NCBI GenBank assembly: GCA_000385875.2
Contig: KK365135.1
Location: 77,890-105,436, forward strand
DNA length: 27,547 nucleotides
From: Anncaliia algerae PRA339
Lineage: Eukaryota > Microsporidia > Tubulinosematidae
Direction: 5' to 3'
Shown: piece after piece, positions 10,307 to 19,584 of the stretch
Layout of the letters: every line of letters begins with the position of its first letter
Numbering within the stretch: position 1 is the first letter of the stretch
Notes under the pieces: generated by a model
What the model saw: the letters and a program-made list of their open reading frames with translations, nothing else
Told to the model about the DNA's origin: nothing
Databases searched by the model: none
Made by a program: the position numbers and the translations under genes

Positions 10307-11182
10307 ATGAAAAGAATAAATTTTACAATTGTTGCTTTAATCATAGCAGGATCATCAATAGTATCATATTTACTAGTATACAGAATATTACCTGTTTTAC
10401 AGCAGATATCTTCAAAGGATAATAGCTTAGGAGAGGAATCTTGTACATTAAAATACACAGTAACACTTAAACCAAAGATCATAAATAATCAATTACCCTC
10501 TTTTGTTAAGGCTGTCTTACAATCACTTGTTCCATTTGAAGAGGTGTTGTCTTATAATTTAGATACTTTAACCAATTATTTACCTGATTTTAATGAGTTT
10601 GATATATTTGGTTATGAAAGTAAGTCACAGAAATTATTAGCACATGTATTTGATATCTTAATACAAAAAGAAAGAAAAGACTATAGAAATACCTTAGAAA
10701 AAAGACTCTTTACTTATGAAGAATTTACTCATTTGTTCCTTAACAATAAGTTTCTTAAATCCTTTGGATTGTTTTTAGATACTTCAGAGAGAAAGGTATT
10801 GTTATTTCCTTATTTGGTAATTAATGGAATTAATACCAAATTAACTCATACTATCATAAGTTTTATTGATACTGAGAAACCAGAACTAACTAAGAAAAGA
10901 GAACAAGGAATAGTACATTTACCAGAGATACTTTATATATTAATAGATCAGTTGATGTTATTTGATAAAATAGACATTAATAATGAAATGTTCTTTGTGT
11001 ACTGTGGTTTAAAGTATTCCTTAGTAAGTTTCTGTATTTGTAGAGGAAATGTATATTCTTTATATCAGAAAGCAGGGGATAAATGGTATTTATTTGGTAA
11101 GAATATGTTTAAAGAGACAGTGATTGATACAAGTATGCAAGGATTCTTTGTATTCTGTGTTTATGAGAGAAGTGTAATTTAA
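10307..11182 (+). CDS. Membrane-anchored USP-like protein, catalytic residues lost
   Basis: A 291-residue protein with one N-terminal hydrophobic segment (about 6-25), then a domain related to the USP gene at 17823-18767. The alignment by eye is convincing in several blocks. NNQLPSFVKAVLQSLVPF (60-77) corresponds to the Cys box NNVCYLNCIIQSFLPF. FLKSFGLFLD to FIDTEK (149-191) matches IIKDFCSIVE to FSFGK. LPEILYI (205-211) corresponds to the P-x-VL-I strand, and GNVYSLYQKAGDKWYLFGKN (247-266) to the His box NGHYFSCSLVKDEWYMFDED. The catalytic Cys is absent and the His of GHY is Val, so this should not cleave ubiquitin. It may bind ubiquitin or a partner at a membrane. The frame is fully open, so it is probably maintained rather than dead. 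Head-to-tail 229 bp after the CHY gene. The coding call is firm; the family call is moderate. Confidence 0.75.
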   Translation: MKRINFTIVALIIAGSSIVSYLLVYRILPVLQQISSKDNSLGEESCTLKYTVTLKPKIINNQLPSFVKAVLQSLVPFEEVLSYNLDTLTNYLPDFNEFDIFGYESKSQKLLAHVFDILIQKERKDYRNTLEKRLFTYEEFTHLFLNNKFLKSFGLFLDTSERKVLLFPYLVINGINTKLTHTIISFIDTEKPELTKKREQGIVHLPEILYILIDQLMLFDKIDINNEMFFVYCGLKYSLVSFCICRGNVYSLYQKAGDKWYLFGKNMFKETVIDTSMQGFFVFCVYERSVI

Positions 11183-12328
11183 AATAATAAATATTTAAAA
11201 TATGTTATTTTATTAGTAATTTAAGTTAAAAGAACATTGTTACAGTATTATTTGTAATCATATCTTGTTAATAAATCAATTAGAAATTTTATTTACTTGT
11301 ATGGTAGTAAAAATTTTATCAAAATTCATGTATTATTTATGAATAAATAAGAATACTATTTATGATGAAGAAGGATCCTTAAATTTCTTTTTAATTAAAA
11401 AATATATTCATGTATCCTTTCCAATATTCCTTTACTTCTTCTTTATTTTAATAGGAATTATTATATTTAAAAAAATTAGATTTAAATATCTTAAAAATAA
11501 ATATAAGCATTCCTAATGCAATTCTTGAGTATTTGTTAGTTCTGTACGGAATTACAATCAGTAAATAAAATTTAAAAAGAAATATACCAAATAATAACTA
11601 TATTATTCATTTAAGCTCTTCAAAATCCATTTAAATGAAAAAAATTACATATAATTTACAGACAAAAGAATATAAACCAAAATATTAAATTTATTTTTAA
11701 CTATAAATTTGAAATACCCTCAATGTTTATAAAATCATATTTTTACATGGATTTTTATTAAATTTTTTAATTTCAAATTGTCTGGTAAGAAAAAGTGACA
11801 AAAAACTTTCAATCTCCAACATAAATGTGGTAATACTTTGATACTTTTATACAAAATGTAGTTTAAATAAATATTTTTATAAACATTGTTAGAAGTCTGT
11901 TAAAAAGATTCGTGGTTTATTTAAATTAGCATATTTATATAATTTTTGGGAGGTAAAACACATCAAGCAGATAATGATAGATTTTCTATCAATAAGATAT
12001 CCGTATTTTGGTATTCATATTCCCAAAAAATAAGTATTTTTGTACCCAAAATCATATTTTACTGGTAGATAAATCTTAGTTTATTAAATTTTCCATTGCT
12101 TTGTGTTTGAACAACGTAAAGAAAACAATTTATAATTTGTGTTAGCTAAAAAATGTATAAAGATCATGTAGTTAATAGGTGAATATGGGTGTATTATACA
12201 ATTAGTAATTTGTTTTTACATTTATAAATAATAGTTGAAGGTTATAAATTTTATATATTTATGGTTATTTTACCATCTCAAATATTTTTTTTCTGTTATT
12301 TGCTTTTGCTTTCAAACTAAAATTATAC
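11183..12328. other. Intergenic region within duplication unit
   Basis: Non-coding 3' flank of the pseudo-USP gene. I see no gene. Near 11943-12055 several GGGA/TCCC-type blocks (TTTTTGGGAGG; ATTCCCAAAAAA; TACCCAAAAT) could fold as an imperfect inverted structure, possibly a small MITE-like remnant, but no clean ends are visible. Confidence 0.4.
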
Positions 12329-12742
12329 AAAAGATAGATAATTAAAAATATTGTTTTTTAATTTTAATGAATAATTAATAAAATCTAATAAAAATATGTT
12401 ATTTTTAAGGAAATTTTTAAATANNNNNNNNNNNNNNNNNNNNNNNNNNNNNNNNNNNNNNNNNNNNNNNNNNNNNNNNNNNNNNNNNNNNNNNNNNNNN
12501 NNNNNNNNNNNNNNNNNNNNNNNAACGTAAAGAAAGAAATTTATAATTTGTGTTAGCTAAAAAATCTATAAAGATCATGTAGGTAATAGGTGAATATGGG
12601 TGTATTATACAATTAGTAGTTTGTTTTACATTTATAAACAATAGTTGAAAGTTATAAAATTTATATATTTATGGTTTCTTTTACCATCTCAAATAATTTT
12701 TTTCCTGTTATTTGATTTTGCTTTCAAACTAAATTTATACAA
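12329..12742 (+). repeat. Tandem duplication, copy 2, interior lost in the gap
   Basis: 12329-12423 repeats 10069-10169, and 12524-12742 repeats 12113-12330. Between them lies a 100-N run. If the second copy is complete, the gap should hold sequence equivalent to 10170-12112, about 1.94 kb, which includes the entire pseudo-USP gene. Copy 2 ends at ATACAA, where the sequence becomes unique again. Confidence 0.7.
12424..12523. other. Assembly gap (100 N)
   Basis: Exactly 100 undetermined bases, the usual placeholder for a gap of unknown length. The duplicated flanks suggest that the true length is nearer 1.9 kb. Confidence 0.98.
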
Positions 12743-14012
12743 TTTGAATAAAATTAATTATAAAAATTTACGTTGAATTTAGTTGTTGACAACAGAATTG
12801 GATATATTATATCTTTGTTGCCTGTATATACACCATAAACAAGTGCTTAAAGCATAAAAGAACAATTATTTATGAATTAAAAGAAGATTTAGAAATTTAA
12901 TTTATTCATTGAAGGAATACATTAATCCTGATTCCATTGGTTAAAAATATCATCCAAAATAAATTTTTTTGAATAAATATGCATAAATGAGGGTTCGAAG
13001 CCTTTGTTAATATGTCATTAAAGATCAAAGATATATATCTTTGTGGTTTTTGGGAATCGTTTCTTTAAGGTGCCTGAGATAATGGACTTTATTCGCTTCT
13101 TTGTACCTATGGAGACATTTACAAAGTTCATTTTTAGTCTATTAAAATATTATTCTTATTTTTGTTAAATTTGCTCTTTTATACTCTAATTCCCCGCAAC
13201 TGTGCGTGAAAATAAATGTTAGATTTTTTAACAATATGTTATTAGCTTTTTTTTAAATTAATTATATAACATTTGAATAAACATTTGAAGTAAAAGTTGT
13301 CTTCTATTTATTAGAAATGGATTTAATAATAATTTATCTTTAATCTCACAAAGGATTTTTGGAATTCTACTTTATTTTTTTAAATAAAGTCATATGTAAA
13401 GAAGCCATTTTGGTTGGGAACATACAATTCCTTGGATAATTGATATTGTTTTACTTATAATAATTATTCACTTTAGATTATGGAGGATTTGAATAAAGAA
13501 AATATGGAATACTATAATTATAATGTTTTTTAAATAAAAAAATCCTTCTATAAAATAACCTTTTTAATATAAAATATTGATATTTTTATTACCTATTAAA
13601 AGATAAAAGTATATATTTTCCTGTTCACGACTTACAGAAATAGTATTATATCATCTAAATTATACAATTTCAATTAATTTTGTAACTATATTGAAGTGTA
13701 AGAATAATTTAAAATATTTTTTAAAAAAATATATTTTAAATTATAAGATTTTAAATAAAGCCCTAAAATTATAAAAGATTATTTTGAAAAACTAATAACT
13801 TGGGGCTCTGTTCATAACTCTCTGGTAACCACGCCAATATTTTTTTATTTTATATACATCAAATAAAAACTATATTAAAAAAATACGTTTTAAATAAATC
13901 ATTTGTTTTACACAGACATTTTATTACTACAAAGGCATATATTTTAGTAAAATAGAATATTTTTAGAAGTTAACATATAAAATTTACTTTAATTTCCTCT
14001 TTAATTAATATT
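12743..14012. other. Intergenic region, no intact gene
   Basis: Unique A+T-rich sequence after the duplication, with no open gene. It contains a short possible retroelement scrap (listed separately) and a G+C-richer patch at 13800-13845 that I could not assign. A GGGTTCGAAGCC stretch at 12990-13001 looks like a tRNA T-arm, but no other tRNA arm fits around it. Confidence 0.5.
13060..13155 (+). mobile_element. Possible Ty3/Gypsy reverse-transcriptase fossil fragment
   Basis: A short stretch resembles the end of the Ty3/Gypsy reverse transcriptase, where a conserved R-F-L segment is followed by a K-F-I block. A related sequence lies at 24580-24665. It is broken and short; no LTRs or other domains are seen. 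The assignment rests on a by-eye match and is weak. Confidence 0.25.
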
Positions 14013-14318
14013 TTAAATTCTTTCATAGACAAGATAGGTTGGGATTTTACAAACCATATCATCGGGTAAATTTATTTTTGAATTATTAGAATAAACCTCC
14101 CATTTATTATTATTTTTTAAATATGTTACATAATGACCACAATGCTCACTAGATCCTAAATGTACAGAAATTGCTTGTAGATTATAAGTATAAGTACCGT
14201 TGGAAGTACTGGATTTAAGTAATAGTGTATGTTTAGAATTTATTTCAAAGGTATCAGAATATGTATGAGCCCCGTTATCTTTTGTATGCAAATATATAAA
14301 TATTATTACTTTGGGGCA
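14013..14318 (-). pseudogene. C-terminal part of split USP gene (His box)
   Basis: Continues the USP at 14306-14929 in the -1 frame. The frame is open from just after a stop at 14319-14321 and overlaps the end of the upstream frame. It begins PKVIIFIYL, the strand that normally follows the P-x-VL-I motif of USPs. It then carries LQAISVHLGSSEHCGHYV and NKWEVYSNN, the His box with an intact GHY, the conserved Trp and an Asn where an Asp or Asn completes the triad. There is no ATG near its beginning, so it cannot be an independent gene as it stands. It is either the downstream half of a gene broken by one base, a half made by frameshifting, or a sequencing error in a C/G run. Confidence 0.75.
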
Positions 14319-14929
14319 TTAAGAAAAGTATTTGGAACAGCATAAACTATTTCACTAAATCGATCGTCCTTTATGTCAACAAAGATGTCGGTGCTTAGAA
14401 TATAATTTTTACTAAAAACGCCAGTATCCATAAAAAGAATAATAAAGTTCTTAATAAAATCTGAATCCTCATTGTAGTCTTTTTTGATTTTAGAACAATG
14501 AAGCATCTCATCATTTGCAATAGCATTGAATAAAATAACCAAAAACTCCCCTGAATCATTTTGACTTCCTGATTTTATTGTTTTTGTATTTAGTTTCTGT
14601 ATAACATTATGGAAATCTTCATATAAATTTTCAAATTCCTCTTTATCTATTTTTGAAAATATAGAAAGTATTTCTTCTCTAGCAGGATGTGCTATATTTT
14701 CAAATGATCCTTTATACTTTTTAAGCGTTTCAAACACAGAGGCAATGTAACAATAGTTTCCTAAATTTTCGTTCTCCATATAATTTATCCAATTTTCATG
14801 TTCTAAATTTTCTGGTTTACTTTCAAGCTTTTTTTCACTTCCTTTTTTAAATTCTATGAACAAAAAAACACCAATGATCAACACAAAAAGAAACGTTAAA
14901 AGTAACAGAAATTTTTTCCCAATATTCAT
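14306..14929 (-). CDS. Membrane-anchored USP deubiquitinase, N-terminal part (split gene)
   Basis: 207 codons with a strong N-terminal anchor (about 7-26) and a USP Cys box, ENLGNYCYIASVF, at 54-66. The oxyanion Asn (N55) and catalytic Cys (C60) have the normal five-residue spacing. QNDSGEFL at 123-130 is the QQD box. The frame ends at NAPK, directly before tandem TAA codons, at the point where the P-x-VL-I strand of USPs should follow. The rest of the enzyme lies in the -1 frame. The frames meet at GCCCCAAAG, which contains C-CCA-AAG, a match to the X-XXY-YYZ form of -1 frameshift sites; loss of one C from a five-C run would explain it equally well. The two halves together have every catalytic element, unlike the paralogue at 10307. 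The leader has AAGGAGG five bases before the ATG. Confidence 0.8.
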   Translation of the reverse strand: MNIGKKFLLLLTFLFVLIIGVFLFIEFKKGSEKKLESKPENLEHENWINYMENENLGNYCYIASVFETLKKYKGSFENIAHPAREEILSIFSKIDKEEFENLYEDFHNVIQKLNTKTIKSGSQNDSGEFLVILFNAIANDEMLHCSKIKKDYNEDSDFIKNFIILFMDTGVFSKNYILSTDIFVDIKDDRFSEIVYAVPNTFLNAPK

Positions 14930-15635
14930 TATATCCTCCTTATTTAATTATATTTATTTCTATGATAAGAAGATTTTTTTATAAAAAGGATATAATATTT
15001 ATCAGATTATCAGATAAAGTATTTATAAAAGTAACTAATATATCAATCATATATTAACATTTTTATAAAAATAAAATTATATAAAGATAAAATTAAAAAA
15101 AATACGTCTTAAACAATGATAAGGATTTTACTCCAAATTATCAATAATAAAATTTTTCTGTTTAAAAAATAGTTTAAAATAATTCTAGAATAAGGAAATA
15201 TTGAAAATAATAAATAATAGAAATAATATACTGGAAAGTGTAGATGAAAAATAAAAACTAACTAATTATGTGTTATCGATAAGAAATTCTCATATTATGA
15301 ATGAAATTTAATAGTTTTAAAAATATTATATGAAAAAAAGTCAAAAAAATAAAGTAGTTAATCAGTTTTAAATAATTGGGATAAAATTTATTATACATTT
15401 TAAATTAATTTTTTTAATACTTTGCTTTCTTAATATCTGCCCTGCTGTCCATATACATCCATTTTTTATATGTAATGAGTTTTTCTTTGATTTTTTAAAA
15501 TATTGAAACAAGTTTTTTTTGACATCCGCTAAGAAAAAAAGGCCTGCCTTAGAATTATCTTATATAAAATTAATATAAAATCAAATGAAATTTAGATATT
15601 AACGAGGGCTTTAAACGCAGTTTTCTACTATAGAT
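14930..15635. other. Intergenic region, nothing recognised
   Basis: Upstream region of the split USP gene and downstream side of Merlin relic B. There are no open frames of note. A patch at 15430-15560 is less A+T-biased and may be further transposon debris, but it shows no motif I can name. Confidence 0.45.
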
Positions 15636-15639
15636 AGTA

Positions 15640-16615
15640 AAAAACATATCTGACTTCTCTGCAGAACACTAAATTTACAACCCATTATTCTTTTAGTTAG
15701 ACTCTTTTGTTGGTTTCAATAGCTTTCGATTTGTTGAATAAGTATCCCATTAGTCCTGTAAACAAATTCATATTCATGATAGAATGTGCCGTAGTCTGGT
15801 TGTTTATATTTATTGATTAAATGTTTCATAGTAATAATAAGGATTTATTTAATCTTTTTCTTTTTATATTTTATCTTCGATACTTTTTAATTTTAAATCC
15901 ACCAATCATACCACGATAGAATGTATAATGAACATAACCAAATGAGGTAATATTTCTGTATGCAAACCATTAATCGCTATGAATAATTGATAAGTGTAAT
16001 ACATGCAGTTGTAATAAAGGCAATTATGTTTTGTCTCTCTTCTTTCTACCCCCTTCATTAATCATTTGCAGGTGTAAAGCTAGTATCTACGATACCAAAT
16101 ATTCAAATTTCATTTCTAATAGCTCTATTTCAATGTGCCTTTACTTTAAAATTAAATATGCTTTCATCCGGTTCTACTATTACACCATGACCTCTAACAT
16201 TAAGGGCCGTGAACTAAATAAATACCTATCTTATGTTTGAGTCAGTTGTAATCTTTAAAAAATATTTTTGTAGAAACCTTTAGATTCAATATTTCTTTTT
16301 GTAAAGCTTCTCTATATAACAGGTATATGTAATGTATGAACTTTTTAAGACAAAATTAAAAATTTATAAGAAAACTTAGTTCTCTAATAATTAAATTTTC
16401 TTAAATATATTGCAGTTTTTGTTTTTACACATGAACGAGAACCAGTCTTTTGACATTTGTGTTGGAATTTCATTTGCAATTCTATTGAAACATGAGCAAC
16501 GTAAGTTGCTTTTAAGAATTTTTTTTGCCGTAGAAATATTAATGGGGAACTTGATCCTTGACCACTAATGATAGGCATGATAACTCCATTAAAAAATTTT
16601 TCTTTCATAGGGATT
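15640..16615 (-). mobile_element. Merlin relic B (ISXO2-like transposase), best preserved
   Basis: Minus-strand transposase remains in the right order. The N-terminal domain, 16608-16384, is still open: FLRQKKFLKATY, then a CVKTKT stretch from the zinc-ribbon end. The first DDE block is near 16205-16075: RGHGVIVEPDESIFNFK followed by a NEI-IFGIVDTSFTP segment. The second block is near 15995-15920 (IIHSD, then WFAYRNITSFGYVHYT) and the last near 15735-15690 (GILIQQIESY-NQQKSLTK), so both later acidic residues are recognisable. Several stops and frame changes, and roughly 130 extra bases between the second and third blocks, make it inactive. No terminal repeats were found. It lies between two USP genes. 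Confidence 0.8.
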
Positions 16616-17822
16616 GATTAATTTTAAGATAAATTAAATTGTTTTGAAAAAAAAACTTGCTTCCCATAAATGTTAAAAAAAAGCTTGATCCCAAATATTG
16701 CCAAAATACTTTCAAAATTTTCTATTTTATAAAATACTTACATTTTTATAAAAATTCAATCTTTAATTTGATTAAAAATCATGAAATATCCGCTCATAAA
16801 CAAAGTAATTATTTTTCTTTATTAATGGGCAATGTTAAAATTTTATTAATATTACGAAAACCATATTATTATTAATTTATTTAACAAATATTATAATTAG
16901 GTATTTACGTTATATAGGAAGCATTTTTTCCATTTCTCGCTCATAAAATTATTTATTGTCTAATATTAAAGATTAAAATATTCTTTTTTTGATTTTAAAA
17001 ATTATAGAATATAATAAAATATATTTAAGTTTTTTTAGTTCGATAATATTTCTTTGATTGTAGAAAAGATTTATTCCTTAGGATTGATTTCTAAAAAAGA
17101 GTCCTTTCCATTGGCAGTTGAATACTATATCCCTTTATAAGTAGGTATTTCTTTCTTAGATATAAAATTTGCTTAATTGAATATAAATGTTATGATAATT
17201 GAATATAAATGTTGTGTGTTCATGAAAAGTTATTTTAATAAAATTTTTTTTTCTTATGAAAAATATAACCAACATATATTTTTTTTATTTCAATTGTTTC
17301 AATCAAATCCCAAAGGATTTTAAATTGTTTGAGGTTAAATTTTTAAAAGTAAATTAAGAGTCTTTAATCCATGGTATATTTTATGCTTTTAATACGTTCT
17401 TTTATAATTATGATATTTGAAAGAAATATTAATAATAGCTATATCTATAGATTAATTTTTATCCTTTTGATTTTATGTTATATAAGAAGTTGCAATTAAA
17501 TAAATTAACAGATAAACTATTTTAAAATAATTGGAAAAAGTATTAAAGAGGCTTTAAGTTATATTTTAATTAATAAAATACTTTACCTTTGAAACAGAAA
17601 TATAATATTTATTATAAATCTTTATGAATTTACATCTGATTTGAAACAAATTTGGTATTATTTTAAATATGTTTTATAATTAAGTAAAGTTTTACTTACA
17701 ATAATCAAATTTAATTATTAATACGTGTTAATGACTTATTTTAATTGAGCAAATAACAATTAGTCAATTATATTTAAGAATAGTTTCAAAATAAGAAAAA
17801 AGTAGGAATAGTTTATACAAAT
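16616..17822. other. Intergenic region, nothing recognised
   Basis: A+T-rich sequence between Merlin relic B and the intact USP gene. A 72-codon open stretch at 16657-16875 lacks an ATG start and shows no domain, so I do not call it a gene. The last 60 bases before the USP start are A-rich. Confidence 0.5.
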
Positions 17823-18767
17823 ATGAAAATCTATGGTAAAACAATAATACAATATATCTTTTTAGGAATCATTATATATTTTATTTTAGAGGATCTCATA
17901 CAAAATACAAATTTTTCAAAGGAATTTTGCAGAAAAGCGTTGCTTTCTCAACAAGAAAGAAAATTTGTAATCTTAGCTAATAAAACTAACAATGTATGCT
18001 ACTTAAATTGCATAATACAATCATTTCTTCCTTTTAAAAACTATTTTATGAGATATGAAGGGGTTATGGCTGATATATTAAAAAATATTTTTAGAATTAT
18101 TCAAAATACAAAAGAATTTAATTTAAATTTAGTTTCTGGTTATAAAAAAATCTTAAATACACTTAGAATGAATAAATTTACACTTTTCGCTCCTGGAGAT
18201 GCAATGGAATTAGTACATTTTATTCTGAATCATATTATATTTCATCACGTAAAGTTAAGAAATATACGGACATACAATAGATTTTATATTCACAAAAAGG
18301 ATTTAGAAAGGCTTAAATCAATCGCAATCATAAAAGATTTTTGCAGCATAGTTGAGTTTGAATACAATGATTATGTATGGTTTATGCCTGTAATAGTTTC
18401 TAGGTTTCATGGGGATTCAATACAAACTCTAATTGATGAATTCTTTTCATTCGGGAAAGAAAAAAATTATATGTTAAAAAATGTAATTTATACACCAAAT
18501 GTTTTAATAATATCCTTTTGGAAAAGACTAGGAGCATCAAAAGATTTGGATTTCCAAAAACAGGAGCATGTATATCTTAAAAATACCAAATATAAATTAA
18601 ATTCCCTAATAATGTTTGTAAAAAATACAAATAATGGACATTATTTTTCTTGTTCATTGGTCAAAGATGAATGGTACATGTTTGACGAGGACAAAATAAT
18701 TAAAATGGAACTACGTAATTTTAATACGGGCTTTGTTGCAATGGCGATATACGAGAAAATAATATAA
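17823..18767 (+). CDS. Membrane-anchored USP-family deubiquitinase
   Basis: A 314-residue protein of peptidase family C19, which removes ubiquitin from proteins. An N-terminal anchor spans about 8-24. The Cys box NNVCYLNCIIQSF (56-68) carries the catalytic Cys59. P225-NVLIISF is the strand expected before the finger/palm region. The His box NNGHYFSCSLVKDEWYMFDED (270-290) has His273, Trp284 and an acidic residue at 288 that can complete the triad. The N-x-G-N-T-C-Y consensus is altered: the residue five before Cys is Lys54 rather than Asn, so activity may be reduced. At about 290 residues without the anchor it is near the minimum for the fold and has no finger insertions or zinc Cys pairs. 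The anchor suggests action at the ER or another membrane. It is the closest visible relative of the gene at 10307. Confidence 0.83.
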   Translation: MKIYGKTIIQYIFLGIIIYFILEDLIQNTNFSKEFCRKALLSQQERKFVILANKTNNVCYLNCIIQSFLPFKNYFMRYEGVMADILKNIFRIIQNTKEFNLNLVSGYKKILNTLRMNKFTLFAPGDAMELVHFILNHIIFHHVKLRNIRTYNRFYIHKKDLERLKSIAIIKDFCSIVEFEYNDYVWFMPVIVSRFHGDSIQTLIDEFFSFGKEKNYMLKNVIYTPNVLIISFWKRLGASKDLDFQKQEHVYLKNTKYKLNSLIMFVKNTNNGHYFSCSLVKDEWYMFDEDKIIKMELRNFNTGFVAMAIYEKII

Positions 18768-19584
18768 TTTTCTCAATCGAATGAAAAATATCAATAAAAT
18801 ATATTTTCTTGTGATTCAAATACTTAAAATCTGGCCTTTTCTTTTGCTTAAAGATTCAAGTACCATAGAAATGGTTTAAAAAATACAACAATATATAAAA
18901 ATTTTACATAGAATTTTTTTCAGAAAAAAGTATAATAAGGTTTTATGGATAGGTACTAATTATTAAGCAAATAAATACAATTTTAGTTTGAAATTCGATA
19001 TAAAACAAGGGTTTTAGGAATTTAAAATTTTAAGACTAACCCTAATTTTTATAAAAAGATTTTTATCTACATATGCTATACTCAAATTATTAAATCAACA
19101 AAGAAGGAGAATTACAAACTAGAAAAATTATAGTAAAAATATTCTTAAAATATATTTTTAGATTCATCATTCTTTTTTTATAAGTAGTACCATAAGTTTA
19201 TTTAGAGATTTAATTTTATTAAAAATTAATTAACTTTTTAATAATTAATATTCTTATTGGTTATGATTGGATTAATAAACCAAAAAAATGTTACTTATAA
19301 TCAAAAATAACAAAATAAAAAAGAAAAAATTTAATGTTATTTACAATCACGAATATCCTGATAAGTATGATTTCTTGATGAATGTTTATATCAAAATTAT
19401 TTTTACTATTATTAATTTAGTGCTAAATGCTTTGAACTATTTTTAATATTTAATATTGTAGTAACATTTATAGAAAAATTTATATTTGTTTTTACTGTAT
19501 ATTTCATGAAAGTTAGATATTTAAATAGAATATTTTTATGTATGTAATTAAATATTTGTAAATTTTATCCTGTTTTTTCATTTA
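18768..19584. other. Convergent intergenic region, nothing recognised
   Basis: Lies between the 3' ends of the USP gene (+) and the nucleoporin gene (-), so it should hold the ends of both transcripts and no promoters. A+T-rich, closed in all frames; no repeats or RNA genes seen. Confidence 0.5.

Larger units (their letters stand above)
10069..12330 (+). repeat. Tandem duplication, copy 1 (contains the pseudo-USP gene)
   Basis: The first 101 bases (10069-10169, from the last two codons of the CHY gene) reappear at 12329-12423, up to the assembly gap, with one small indel region. The last 218 bases (12113-12330) reappear at 12524-12742, just after the gap, with roughly 15 differences by eye. 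The simplest reading is a head-to-tail duplication of this 2.26-kb unit. Confidence 0.75.

Noticed and set aside
12417-12641. Minus-strand open frame spanning the N run
   Set aside because: Exists only because undetermined bases are read as open; it contains no real coding evidence.
12985-13010. GGGTTCGAAGCC as a tRNA T-arm
   Set aside because: No D-arm, anticodon arm or acceptor stem can be formed with the flanking sequence.
14930-14946. AAGGAGG five bases before the split-USP ATG, like a bacterial Shine-Dalgarno site
   Set aside because: All genes here are eukaryotic, and no other gene in the window has a similar site. A purine-rich leader is common in this composition.
16031-16240. Plus-strand 69-residue open frame
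   Set aside because: No ATG at its start, and it is antisense to the recognisable transposase of Merlin relic B.
19040-19055. CTAACCCTAA as telomere repeat
   Set aside because: A single partial unit in ordinary A+T-rich sequence, with no tandem copies.
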